Below are positions 1 to 8,435 of a DNA stretch of 64,000 bases, one piece after another; within the stretch, counting starts at the first letter, position 1; each line of letters begins with the position of its first letter. Source of the DNA: an uncultured Paracoccaceae bacterium (lineage in GTDB: Bacteria; Pseudomonadota; Alphaproteobacteria; Rhodobacterales; Rhodobacteraceae); assembly GCA_947493255.1 (NCBI GenBank), contig CANLQK010000002.1, positions 62,001-126,000 of the forward strand. The letters are read 5' to 3'. The notes beneath the pieces were generated by a model. The model did not search any database and was not told where the DNA came from. It saw only the letters and a list, made by a program, of their open reading frames with translations. The position numbers and the translations under genes are program-made.

Positions 1-2997
1 GGTGATGACTCGGTAGATGGATCAAATGGTTCCGATAGCATCTTCGGCGGTAGTGGCGACGACCTTTTGTTGGGCGGAGACGTGAGTTCAGGGGCCGCTC
101 CTGAAGAGGCTCTAGGTGGTATCGACGATTACATTTGGGGCGGCACCGGCGAAGATAATATATTCGGTCAAAGCGGAAATGATCGGCTTCATGGCCAAGC
201 GGATGACGACTTGGTGTCCGGCGAAGAAGGCAGCGACTACATGTTCGGCGGCGGCGGCGAAGATGACCTTTTCGGGGGTACTGGAAATGACGTCGCTTAC
301 GGTGGTAGCGGAAATGACAATCTGTCAGGTGAAAACGGCATCGATCACCTATTTGGAGGAGCAAACGCTGACGTTCTAAGCGGGGGCACAGGAGGCGACG
401 TCCTAAATGGGGATGGCGGCGATGATGTACTGCGTGGCGAAGAAGGGAGCGACCTCTTAAACGCTGGCCTTGGGCACGACCAAGCCTATGGTGGGGCCGC
501 AAATGACACGATCAACCTGTACGAGGGGAATGACTTTGCCGTTGGTGGCGCGGGTGAAGATCAAATCCGAGGAGGCATAGGAAACGACGTAATCTATGGC
601 GACTATCTTCCAGAAAACTTGTTGTCCGACGACGGCGAAAGTGTCGGGCGGTCTATTGCGCAGTTCGAAGGTACTGATTGGGTTGTCACGAATGACAGTG
701 AAACTGGCCAGACGGCGATGACGCAAACCGTCGATACCGATTCTGATAAGAGTTATGTGATCAGCATCGATGTGGCTGCGAACTTTGCTGGGGGCTTTGT
801 TTCTGGAGCAATTGAGGTGCTTTGGAACGGGGTTGTTATCGATACTGTACAAGTCAATAGCGGTGCGTTTGAGACCCTAACATATGACGTCACTGGTGTA
901 GGCGACGGTACAGGAATCTCCATTCGAACAGCGGAGTCTGACGGAACAGCGACTTCCATTTACAATACGTCCGGTCCCGTCATCACGTATGAGAAAACAG
1001 TCGACCTGGGTGATGGCGCATTCGATGTCGAGGCTTTCGCCCCTGGTCAGGCAAAACTCTTTCAAGTCATTAGTGGGCAGCTGCAGATTTTTGATACAGA
1101 AACGCAGACCTATACAAGTGCGGGTGACGCCACCGGGTTCAATATCAATGCAATCGGGTTTAACGCCGAAGATGATTTAATCTACGGTTACGCGCGGTCT
1201 AACGGCGTTGACGCCCTTGGACACCCGCTCCAAGCGAACTCGCTCATTATGATGGACGCCACAGGGCAAATTTATCGGTTGGGTGAAGGATCTCATCCTG
1301 ATTTTGTTGGTGACTTCGACTCTTCCGGCAATCTTTGGACCTTCCATTCAAGCTTGGATCGGGCAACTTTAATTGATGTGGATGATCTTGACGAAGATGG
1401 TAACCCACGTGTCGAGACCTTCGAGTTTCCCGCTGGTTTGGTGTCGTCCAATATCTACGACATTGCCTTCAATCATGAGAACAATCTGTTCTATGGCGTT
1501 GTTGCCCCGAATAGCTCGGGCAATGTCGGCAGTATCTTAGTGATCGACATGAATGCAGTTTCAAATGGCGGCGTTCCGGTCGTTTCTGAAATTCCGATCA
1601 CACAGTCCCTGATTGAAGGTGAAACAATCTCTGGTATGCCTCAAGGTGCCTTTGGTGCAGTGTTTATGGACGGTTTGGGGAACCTATACGCTGGCTTGAA
1701 CAGTGGCGACCATGATCTTGATCCAATGACAGAAAACTCGGGTGGTGTTTACCTTATCAACATCGACGAAAATGGGCAGTTCGCAACCGCAGAACTAATC
1801 TCAACTTCGCAGTCGACGGGCAACAATGATGGAGCGATGGACCCACGTGGAAACGACCCGTTTGCCGAGATCGACGCAACCGCAAATGTCTTGGTCAATG
1901 ATATTACTGTCAGTGAGCTGGAAGGCGCTGGCTGGGATGACACGATCTCTGCTGGGGCTGGCGATGATATCGTTCACGGAGGTGGGTTAGACGACCTGAT
2001 CAACGGTGGAATTGGCAACGACCAGCTGTTTGGAGAAGCCGGCTTCGATACATTGTATGGGCTTGATGGCTCCGATCAGCTTGATGGGGGCTCTGGGAAC
2101 GACAAACTGCATGGGGGCTTGGGCGACGATGTCGTTTTGGGCGGTGCTGGTGGTGATACACTGTACGGTGAAGCTGGTCTCGACGCGCTTCAAGGCGGAT
2201 CAGGTAACGATGTTATCTATGGCGGCGCTGACAATGATGAGTTGACCGGAGACGATGGGAACGATGTGCTTTGGGGCGGTTCCGCAGATGACTCCTTATT
2301 CGGTGGTCGCGGGAATGACACTTTGTCAGGAAACTCCGGTGATGATCAGCTCGAGGGTGGCCGTGGGAACGATCACATTTCAGGCAACGCGGGGGCCGAC
2401 GTCCTGAGTGGTGAGAGCGGCAACGACATCCTTTTAGGAGGAAGTGGTAGCGACATTTTGTCTGGGAACAACGGGAATGACGAAATTGTCGGAGGTCGAG
2501 GAGCAGACATCCTTTACGGAGGTACAGGAAACGACGCGATCACGGCGGGGGCCGATGGCGATCAGCTGTTCGGAGGTGGAGGACAAGATCACCTTGATGG
2601 CGGTTCTGGCGTCGATGAAATATACGGAGGCGCCGGTTCTGATGTTATATCAGGTGGTGCGGGCGCTGACACAATTGAGGCGGGTAGCGGTAACAACGAA
2701 ATACGGGGCGGCGGCGGCGGAGATGCCTTCGTATTCTTATCTTCGAACGGTACCCACCACGATACTATTGTCGACCACCAGTTTAGGGGCGCGACTCAAG
2801 ATTTGATTGACCTGACAGATTTTGGTCTTTTGGACGTGTACACCAACATAGAAGCATGGGCTTCTGAACACGTTTCAGTGACGAATGACGGTGGGTTCTT
2901 CGTTCATCTGGGCCATGGTCAGTCCGTAACGCTTTATGGGAACGTTGTCGTTGATGACGGAGACCTTGATGCGTTCTACTCGACTTTAGTCCTCTAG
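1..2997 (+). CDS. RTX (hemolysin-type calcium-binding repeat) secreted protein, 5' end outside the window
   Basis: The frame is open from the first base, so the start lies upstream and at least 998 codons are visible. Residues about 1-200 and 647-907 (window numbering) are runs of glycine- and aspartate-rich nonapeptides of the GGxGxDxLx type, which bind calcium as a parallel beta-roll in RTX proteins. Between the blocks is a non-repeat segment of roughly 440 residues. Its second half has alternating short beta-type blocks such as INAIGFN and YDIAFNHENNLFYGVV, resembling DUF6923-like beta-propellers (inference). The last 90 residues lack repeats, are acidic and hydrophobic, and fit a C-terminal type I secretion signal. 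No cysteine-rich or catalytic motif is visible, so adhesin or extracellular matrix protein is as likely as enzyme. A hairpin terminator follows 70 bases downstream. Confidence 0.9.
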   Translation, partial: GDDSVDGSNGSDSIFGGSGDDLLLGGDVSSGAAPEEALGGIDDYIWGGTGEDNIFGQSGNDRLHGQADDDLVSGEEGSDYMFGGGGEDDLFGGTGNDVAYGGSGNDNLSGENGIDHLFGGANADVLSGGTGGDVLNGDGGDDVLRGEEGSDLLNAGLGHDQAYGGAANDTINLYEGNDFAVGGAGEDQIRGGIGNDVIYGDYLPENLLSDDGESVGRSIAQFEGTDWVVTNDSETGQTAMTQTVDTDSDKSYVISIDVAANFAGGFVSGAIEVLWNGVVIDTVQVNSGAFETLTYDVTGVGDGTGISIRTAESDGTATSIYNTSGPVITYEKTVDLGDGAFDVEAFAPGQAKLFQVISGQLQIFDTETQTYTSAGDATGFNINAIGFNAEDDLIYGYARSNGVDALGHPLQANSLIMMDATGQIYRLGEGSHPDFVGDFDSSGNLWTFHSSLDRATLIDVDDLDEDGNPRVETFEFPAGLVSSNIYDIAFNHENNLFYGVVAPNSSGNVGSILVIDMNAVSNGGVPVVSEIPITQSLIEGETISGMPQGAFGAVFMDGLGNLYAGLNSGDHDLDPMTENSGGVYLINIDENGQFATAELISTSQSTGNNDGAMDPRGNDPFAEIDATANVLVNDITVSELEGAGWDDTISAGAGDDIVHGGGLDDLINGGIGNDQLFGEAGFDTLYGLDGSDQLDGGSGNDKLHGGLGDDVVLGGAGGDTLYGEAGLDALQGGSGNDVIYGGADNDELTGDDGNDVLWGGSADDSLFGGRGNDTLSGNSGDDQLEGGRGNDHISGNAGADVLSGESGNDILLGGSGSDILSGNNGNDEIVGGRGADILYGGTGNDAITAGADGDQLFGGGGQDHLDGGSGVDEIYGGAGSDVISGGAGADTIEAGSGNNEIRGGGGGDAFVFLSSNGTHHDTIVDHQFRGATQDLIDLTDFGLLDVYTNIEAWASEHVSVTNDGGFFVHLGHGQSVTLYGNVVVDDGDLDAFYSTLVL

Positions 2998-3065
2998 TGG
3001 CGCGAAAGGGTACATCCAATTTCGGCTTTCAGATCGGCGGAAAGGTAACTCTAAATTGCATTGGC

Positions 3066-3093
3066 GGAGCCTTGAGACATCACTCGAGGCTCC
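3066..3093 (+). terminator. Hairpin terminator after the RTX gene
   Basis: The arms 3066-3076 and 3083-3093 form an 11-bp stem with one G-T pair and a six-base loop. A modest T-rich stretch (gcttttat) follows about 12 bases later. The position, 70 bases after the RTX stop codon, fits an intrinsic terminator, although the T-run is weak. Confidence 0.55.
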
Positions 3094-3181
3094 ACCACCC
3101 GCTGCTTTTATGACGGGCAAGCTAGTTCGTTAGCTGGGGCATTTCCCGTTACCAGCAAAACGTCCCGATAGATAAAAAGGC

Positions 3182-3397
3182 ATGACGCCGCCAGAGGATG
3201 GGCAAAAACTAAAGACTGCTTTGTCGATAACCGATTTACTTGATGGTCAAGGAATTACATCGATCGATGTCCCTTTGGAATTGCAATTCTCTTTGGCCTT
3301 TCGCAACGCTCTATCGAACGTAAGGAAAGGCATGCGGCTTCGGAAGGTCGAGTTTTTCGAAGTTACGTCAAATTTATACGAATATTGCACACAATGA
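3182..3397 (+). CDS. Small hypothetical protein (71 aa)
   Basis: An ATG ORF of 71 codons is preceded by an A-rich AAAAAGG stretch that could serve as a weak ribosome binding site. The product has no signal peptide, membrane segment or motif I recognise. Its charged C-terminal half contains RKGMRLRKVEFFEV. It sits alone between the RTX gene terminator and the receiver-like gene at 3467 on the same strand. It may be a real small gene or a chance ORF. Confidence 0.35.
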   Translation: MTPPEDGQKLKTALSITDLLDGQGITSIDVPLELQFSLAFRNALSNVRKGMRLRKVEFFEVTSNLYEYCTQ

Positions 3398-3466
3398 GGA
3401 CACTCCCGTCGAATGGCTTGAACAATCCAGTGTCATAACATTCTTAACAATTGGAGAATTGCGCAA

Positions 3467-4006
3467 ATGGGAATGTTAAAATCGATCCAAAGCCTGAAGA
3501 ATGTGAGCCGTCCGGTTAGCAATTCTTGCGCTAACCTATTCGGCGCAAAAGACTTTCAAGCAAAGAACATTGCCTGTGTAGTGTCCGACGAGCTCGGTTT
3601 CTCTGAGGTAAATCGCGGGCTTGAAGACTTGGGGTTCGTCGTAGGCTGTTCCTCACGCTTAGATACAACTTTTGAGGTCGTATCTGAGGACCCTCATGAG
3701 TGGGCAATGGTGATCGTCCGCCTTGATCAGCCTTTGTATGAAGAGCGTCTTGAAAGTTATGTTCGGCTCATTCGCATGATGGACTTCAGAATTCCGATTA
3801 TGTTGCTGTCTGAAAAGGGTAAGGGCCCTGAAGAGCCTGCTTATCCGAAGCTGTATGCTGATTGCGTTTTCAAAGAACCCACAACACTGGCAGAGCTGTC
3901 AAACTGTCTGAAGGCGGCGAAAGAAGCCAACGGTCGTTGGGGAAGCCAGTTCAACGACTTTCGACGCGAAGCAATCAACCGTTTCGCCCTGCGCAACAAG
4001 ATTTAA
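3467..4006 (+). CDS. Stand-alone receiver-like protein (divergent CheY-type domain)
   Basis: The 179-residue product is not annotated easily, but the layout of residues 33-155 matches a receiver domain. An acidic pair (D41, E42) follows the first hydrophobic strand, D87 ends the third strand (MVIVRLD), S115 ends the fourth (IMLLS) and K136 ends the fifth (CVFKEP). These spacings agree with the CheY acid pocket, phospho-acceptor, Ser/Thr and Lys. There is no output domain; the N-terminal 30 residues and C-terminal 25 residues are extra. GGAG lies nine bases before the ATG. Convergent neighbours at 4132-7150 encode a histidine kinase and a second single-domain receiver, so this may be a further phospho-relay partner (inference). 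Divergence from consensus motifs makes phosphorylation uncertain. Confidence 0.6.
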   Translation: MGMLKSIQSLKNVSRPVSNSCANLFGAKDFQAKNIACVVSDELGFSEVNRGLEDLGFVVGCSSRLDTTFEVVSEDPHEWAMVIVRLDQPLYEERLESYVRLIRMMDFRIPIMLLSEKGKGPEEPAYPKLYADCVFKEPTTLAELSNCLKAAKEANGRWGSQFNDFRREAINRFALRNKI

Positions 4007-4076
4007 CCCAAGCCAATCTGTTTTCCACCCCACCAAGTAGACACCACTCACGGACTACCCAGGGAGAATAGATTGC

Positions 4077-4107
4077 ACGTAGCTCTGCACTCCGCTCTGA
4101 GCTACGT
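4077..4107. repeat. Perfect 9-bp inverted repeat between convergent genes
   Basis: ACGTAGCTC (4077-4085) and GAGCTACGT (4099-4107) form a perfect 9-bp dyad with a 13-base centre. No T-run follows on either strand, so it is a weak terminator by itself. It lies just before the stronger hairpin at 4113-4150. Confidence 0.5.
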
Positions 4108-4112
4108 AAACT

Positions 4113-4158
4113 GGGGCACCCTCAAACGACCTCAGTCATGAGGGTGCCCCATCTTTTC
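4113..4158 (+). terminator. Terminator hairpin shared by the convergent receiver genes
   Basis: GGGGCACCCTC (4113-4123) pairs perfectly with GAGGGTGCCCC (4140-4150) around a 16-base loop. On the plus strand ATCTTTTCCTTT follows, a fair U-tract, so it should terminate the gene ending at 4006. The stem and loop overlap the last codons and the stop codon (4132-4134) of the minus-strand response regulator. Confidence 0.75.
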
Positions 4159-4497
4159 CTTTAGTGTTGATAATCGTATTGGCTTGCTTAGAAATTCAAC
4201 GCCAGGACCCATCTCAATCGCCTTCCCGTTAATTTCCGCAAGACCGCTCATGATGATCTTCCGAGGATCGTTCGTGACTAGTTTGGACGCCGCTTCCAAG
4301 AATTCCAGACCGTTTATCCTTGGCATCGCAAAGTCTACAAGCATCCAACCGAAAGCTTGTGGGCTTTGTCGTAGCGCTTCAAGGCAAGTAGTCGGGCAGT
4401 AATAAAAGGTCCCTTGACCGCCAATCGCTTCGATCATTTCAAGCATTTCCACCCCAACGTGACGGGCGTCATCCACAATCAACACTTTCAGTTCCAT
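4132..4497 (-). CDS. Single-domain response regulator (receiver only)
   Basis: The 121-residue product is a complete CheY-like receiver with no output domain. The acidic pair is in VLIVDDAR (D9, D10), the phospho-acceptor is D55 in LVDFAMP, the Ser is in KIIMSG, and the conserved Lys is in FLSKPIRL near residue 105. It starts 15 bases after the stop of the histidine kinase at 4513-7150 on the same strand, so the two are almost surely co-transcribed and probable partners. Without an effector domain it would act by protein contact or as a relay. Its last five codons form one arm of the terminator hairpin at 4113-4150. Confidence 0.9.
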   Translation of the reverse strand: MELKVLIVDDARHVGVEMLEMIEAIGGQGTFYYCPTTCLEALRQSPQAFGWMLVDFAMPRINGLEFLEAASKLVTNDPRKIIMSGLAEINGKAIEMGPGVEFLSKPIRLSTLKEKMGHPHD

Positions 4498-4512
4498 GCC
4501 AACTCCAACTTA

Positions 4513-7150
4513 TTAATCCGAGATTACTTCCCCGTACCTTCTGGGCAATCTAATTTCGATGCATGCGCCGAGCCCGTTATCGATCGCCTTTATCTCTCCC
4601 TGCATGGCTTCTATCACTGATCGACACATATAAAGCCCAACACCTGTTCCGGAATCTGCCCCCTTCGTAGTAACGAACGGCTCAAAAATTCGGCTCCGCA
4701 AAGCTTCAGGGATCCCTTGCCCGTTATCCTGGATCAATATTTTTACAGAACTGGCACCCACGCTAAAGGTAACGTCAACGCGCCGATTGTCGTGAGGGTT
4801 GTCCAGAAGCGCTTGCTGCGCATTGTTCAAGATATTGACGATCACTTGTTCGAACAGAAGTGTTTGACCAAGAACAAGAATTTTTTCAGACGGTTCGGTG
4901 ATCGCTACTTGAATGCAATTCAAATGATACTGTTCAGCAAGGATATTGAGTGCCAACTGAATGTGTTTAACAGGGTCAAATATAGTCAGTTCTTCATCGC
5001 CACTCTTCAAAACGAACGCCCTAATTCTCTGAATTATTTCACCCGCCCTGAGAGCTTGTTCTTCAATGCGCTGCGCCTTGGCAGCAACATAAGTGGGAGG
5101 AAGGGTATCCTGTCCTTCAGCGCGTTCTAGAAGGTTTCCTGCCGACAGGGAGATAATATTGAGCGGCTGATTCAATTCATGTGCATATGAACTTGCCATT
5201 TCGCCAAGCGCAGCCAGCCTAGAGGCATGTATGAGCTTGGCTTGAGACTCTTTCACTTCCCGCAAATTTTGGCCCACGAAATACCTAATCTCAGACGGTT
5301 CAGTTTCCGGAACCGTTTTCTTGTCCTGTTCTGTAGCGCCAAGGAGCAATTGGCTTGCAAGGATAGGCATGCTGCGTCCACATCTATCAATTAGCTCCAC
5401 GTGGAATGGTTTACCCTTAGATTTATTGCTAACAGCGGCATTAATATCGATTGCCACGTCTTTAGCATGTTTGCCAATTACCTCGTCATAGCGGTACCCC
5501 GTCAGGTCACTCATTGCTGGGTTCCACTGGCAGAGAATGCCTTCTTTATTGACGGCAAAGATCGGTATTGTCGCGGCCTTCACCAACGTGTCAAAGTTAT
5601 TCTGGGCGATGAATTTTCGGTTTTCTTCGGCTTCGATCGCGGTCGTGAAGCGCCGCAACCAGGTTCTGATTACGCGATCTTCTCTGAAGTGGTCGTTCAC
5701 ATGCCCTGGCAACAAAGTCCGGTTTTTTAGGTACCCCTCCGCTACCAAACCGAATTTCTGGACCCACATGCGGAAGAACACGTCCAGTATCGCCCCACCG
5801 AATACAATCAACCCAGCAAAGAAAAACAGCCGGCCCAAAACCAAGGCTGTATTTCGTTGCATGTCGAGAATTTTGAGGTCCATGGCTTGCACAATATTTA
5901 ACTGCGTACTCCATACTGCATTCAACTCTGAAGACACTATGATCGACGATTCCAACCAAGTTCTTAGCAGTGATTTTGTGCTCGATGCCTCGTCACGGAT
6001 CAAAGTTGCCGATGCGGCTACTTGAAACTCCTCCGGCCGAGGCTTCGATGTTTCTGAAGAGCAGGTTAACTGCAAATTACCCGTTTCTAGTTGGTGAAAA
6101 TTAACCGTGTCTAATCGCCAAGCGAAAATAAACGGAGCGTTGTTTCCTCCTGTTAGAAAATGAGAAATGAAGTATTCGCCAATACAGCCATCCACCAATC
6201 CAAGCCTCAGGCCAGAATCTCGGTAGACATAACTTTCGCCTAACGCTTCCTTAAGAAACGGAGTTTCCGGTCCATATACTTGCATGACCTCTCCTGAACG
6301 GGTCATTCGAAAGATAGTCGCCGGATCTTTGCTCCCAGTACTGGTAAGGTAGGCATCAATTTTGGCTAAATCAGATTCAGTTCCAAAACTCGTCAAATTT
6401 GCGCCCCATCGAGAGGTTGCAAGCGCTATCTGGGTCGAGATTTCGGTTGCCATGTGTAGGCCTTCTGCTTCGGCCTCGGCAACATTTTCACCTACCAAAC
6501 CCTGAAAGTTCTGTTTCAGATCGTGAAACGCGAAGCCGACGATCGGAAGCAAGAACAAGAGTGAAAATACGGATTGCAGGACGCTACTATATGAAATGCC
6601 GTTTCGTTTTCGGTCACGGCTGGTGAATTTCTTTTTAAAGAGAAGTGAGACGGTTATCAGAACGCTCGCGAACATTGCGTTAAGAACCGCATTGAGTGCT
6701 TGCTTGAAAACAATTGCATAAGAAGATTCGATCGGAAAATCCCAAACAGCGGCGTAAAATAAAAGTGACGATGGCACTCCCAAGAAAACCCAAAACAAGA
6801 AAACAAGAAGGCTAAGCCTGCCAAAGGATGAATATTTAAGAGCAAGCCCAACGACCAAGGCTTCGACAGTGAACATGCAGACAACGTGCCAATGTCCCCA
6901 AAGCTCTACGGTTTTGAGAGCCCCCAAAAAAAGCGACGAAAACTGCTGGTATAGGCCCGAGTGTAAGAGCGGCTAGCCAAACAAAAAACGAGCTGAAAAG
7001 GTATTCTACGCCGACAGCCAAATCGAACCGCCAGACCACGCCTAGATAGGCCCCGAAGCAGAGGATCGTGAACAATGCTAGGTTGTGAAGCATGGCGGCA
7101 AAGTTAAGAGCCGAGCCCTTGCCCTCGTTGTTCAAAAGTGTCGCGACCAT
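4513..7150 (-). CDS. Membrane sensor histidine kinase with PAS domain, apparent one-base frameshift near 6921-6932
   Basis: The start at 7150 has a strong site (AAGGAG five bases before the ATG) and opens a hydrophobic segment of about 75 residues. That frame runs off at a T7G5 tract (minus strand; plus 6921-6932), and the next frame carries the rest. Dropping one base joins VFVAFFG to ALKTVELWGHW and gives about 878 residues. The joined protein has several N-terminal membrane helices, a periplasmic loop of about 230 residues, another helix, a PAS domain (AATIPIFAVNKEG), an H-box (AALGEMASSYAHELNQPL), an N-box (ILNNAQQAL), G1 (DNGQGIP), F (FEPFVTTK) and G2 (GTGVGL). The catalytic half is intact and resembles the DctB/FixL-type kinases. 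The downstream frame has only a TTG inside the tract as its first start, so it is not an independent gene. It may be a sequencing error, a pseudogene, or slippage-restored expression. Confidence 0.8.
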
Positions 7151-7310
7151 TGCACTCCTTCCTACTTCTCCACCTCACCTACGAACGCGGTGGCAAACGG
7201 TTAATCAAGCTACATTTTAGCAATCGCGTATTTGCAATTCCGTGCGCTCTATAAGTTTGCATTCAATTTACAGAAATTATTCTAGAGGCTACGTTAACTA
7301 TACATATGTG

Positions 7311-7359
7311 AATTTTGCGTGGAATTTGGTGTAAGCTGTGTGCAAAAATAAATTTTGCG
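7311..7359. promoter_or_regulatory. Repeated AATTTTGCG motif and dyad in the divergent kinase/regulator promoter
   Basis: The 275-base AT-rich region between the divergent kinase (7150) and regulator (7426) contains AATTTTGCG at 7311-7319 and again at 7351-7359, exactly 40 bp apart. The second copy overlaps the dyad GCAAAA-N5-TTTTGC at 7342-7358. Four-turn spacing suggests a bound dimer or tandem binding of the neighbouring OmpR-type regulator, but this is inference. Confidence 0.4.
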
Positions 7360-7425
7360 ATGGAGGCTAGCCCGAACAACTTCTAAGAGAACTCAACGTC
7401 ACGAAAATTTTTGGGGAATTTGTTG

Positions 7426-8157
7426 ATGTCAAAAGACAAGATTCTAATCATCGACGACGATATTCCGCTTTCGGAGGAGGTTTCTGAGGCTCTTACAGAG
7501 AGCGGTTTCAGAGTGAAATGCGCAAGAAGCCAAGATCAATTCAGCAAAAAAAATGAAGAATTCGATTTCGACATTTTTATTGTAGACCTTCTGTTACCAG
7601 ACGGAAATGGACATGATATAATTAAGAAAATCCGGTCCACCAGTGATGCGGGTATAATTGTTTTAACTGGCAAGTTGAGCGAAGTGGATACCGTTGTTTC
7701 TTTGGAGCTTGGTGCCGACGACTATATTGTGAAACCGTTTTCTAAGCTTGAGTTCATCGCGAGGGTTCGAAGGTTGGCTGCTAGACTTGAAGCCAAAAAC
7801 GATACACCAGATGCGCGAGCCGCTGAGGCAAATGAAATAACGTACGGTCCGCTGCTAACTAACATGGACGCCCGAAAACTGTACGCACCGTCGGGCGTCG
7901 AAATCATGTTAACCAAGTTGGAATTCGATCTGTGGACTGCTTTCATTAAGAACATCGATCGTGTCCTAACTCGCGACCAATTGATCTTTGCTATTAGAGG
8001 TCAAGATTGGGCGGGCTATGATCGCGCGATTGATGGTCTCGTGAGTAGGCTCCGCAAAAAGCTATCTTCTCACGTCGAAATAGACTCTCAGTTCGAAACA
8101 ATCAGAGGTGTAGGTTACCTTCTTCGGGCCTGTGCCCGAACTAGCCTTGCCAACTGA
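7426..8157 (+). CDS. OmpR/PhoB-family response regulator
   Basis: I use the ATG at 7426 (243 residues) because GGGGAA sits eight bases upstream; a TTG at 7411 would overlap that site. The receiver has acid residues in LIIDDD, phospho-acceptor D54 in IVDLLLPDGNG and the Lys in VKPFSKLEF. A winged-helix DNA-binding domain occupies about residues 140-238, ending in the family signature FETIRGVGYLL. It is divergent from the frameshifted histidine kinase across an AT-rich spacer with repeated motifs. Pairing with that kinase is plausible but not shown, because the kinase also has its own single-domain receiver downstream. Confidence 0.92.
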   Translation: MSKDKILIIDDDIPLSEEVSEALTESGFRVKCARSQDQFSKKNEEFDFDIFIVDLLLPDGNGHDIIKKIRSTSDAGIIVLTGKLSEVDTVVSLELGADDYIVKPFSKLEFIARVRRLAARLEAKNDTPDARAAEANEITYGPLLTNMDARKLYAPSGVEIMLTKLEFDLWTAFIKNIDRVLTRDQLIFAIRGQDWAGYDRAIDGLVSRLRKKLSSHVEIDSQFETIRGVGYLLRACARTSLAN

Positions 8158-8204
8158 CTCTTTCTTTCGTGAAACTGGCCACGAATGCGGCTCTGATCGA
8201 GCTC

Positions 8205-8402
8205 TCAGAACTGTTCATAATCAGCCAACTCAGACCAAACGCGAGCTACAGCCGAAGGCTTCAGACACTGCTCCAATGTCCAAACCTCTCTGAGAATGTC
8301 TAGGGTCTTCTCTGTCGGTGTTGGACTGCTGACTAAATAGCCACCATCAAAGCCCACCAGTGGATATGATATTAAATCATCATGTAGTTTCGGGAGCCGC
8401 AA
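8205..8402 (-). CDS. Unrecognised short ORF in frame after the histidine kinase stop
   Basis: This 65-codon stretch begins at a TTG without a visible ribosome binding site. It is in the same frame as the kinase gene at 8436-9887: after that gene's TAA the frame stays open for 77 codons to 8205. The peptide (for example PLVGFDGGYLVSS and ARVWSELADYEQF) looks protein-like, but I do not recognise a family. It may be the tail of a degraded gene, a readthrough extension or chance. The rest of the 8158-8435 interval shows nothing else. Confidence 0.25.
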   Translation of the reverse strand: MRLPKLHDDLISYPLVGFDGGYLVSSPTPTEKTLDILREVWTLEQCLKPSAVARVWSELADYEQF

Positions 8403-8435
8403 CGGTTGCCGTCGGAAGCTCTTTCGAAGTGTACG

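Noticed and set aside
1-2997. DNA-level tandem repeats in the RTX gene as a mobile or CRISPR-like array
   Set aside because: The periodicity is that of degenerate nonapeptide codons within one open frame; units are not identical and there are no spacers.
6836-7150. Treating the N-terminal 104-codon frame as a separate small membrane protein
   Set aside because: Its last 25 residues are unrelated and the preceding part joins perfectly to the kinase frame after removal of one base, so a split gene is a better reading.
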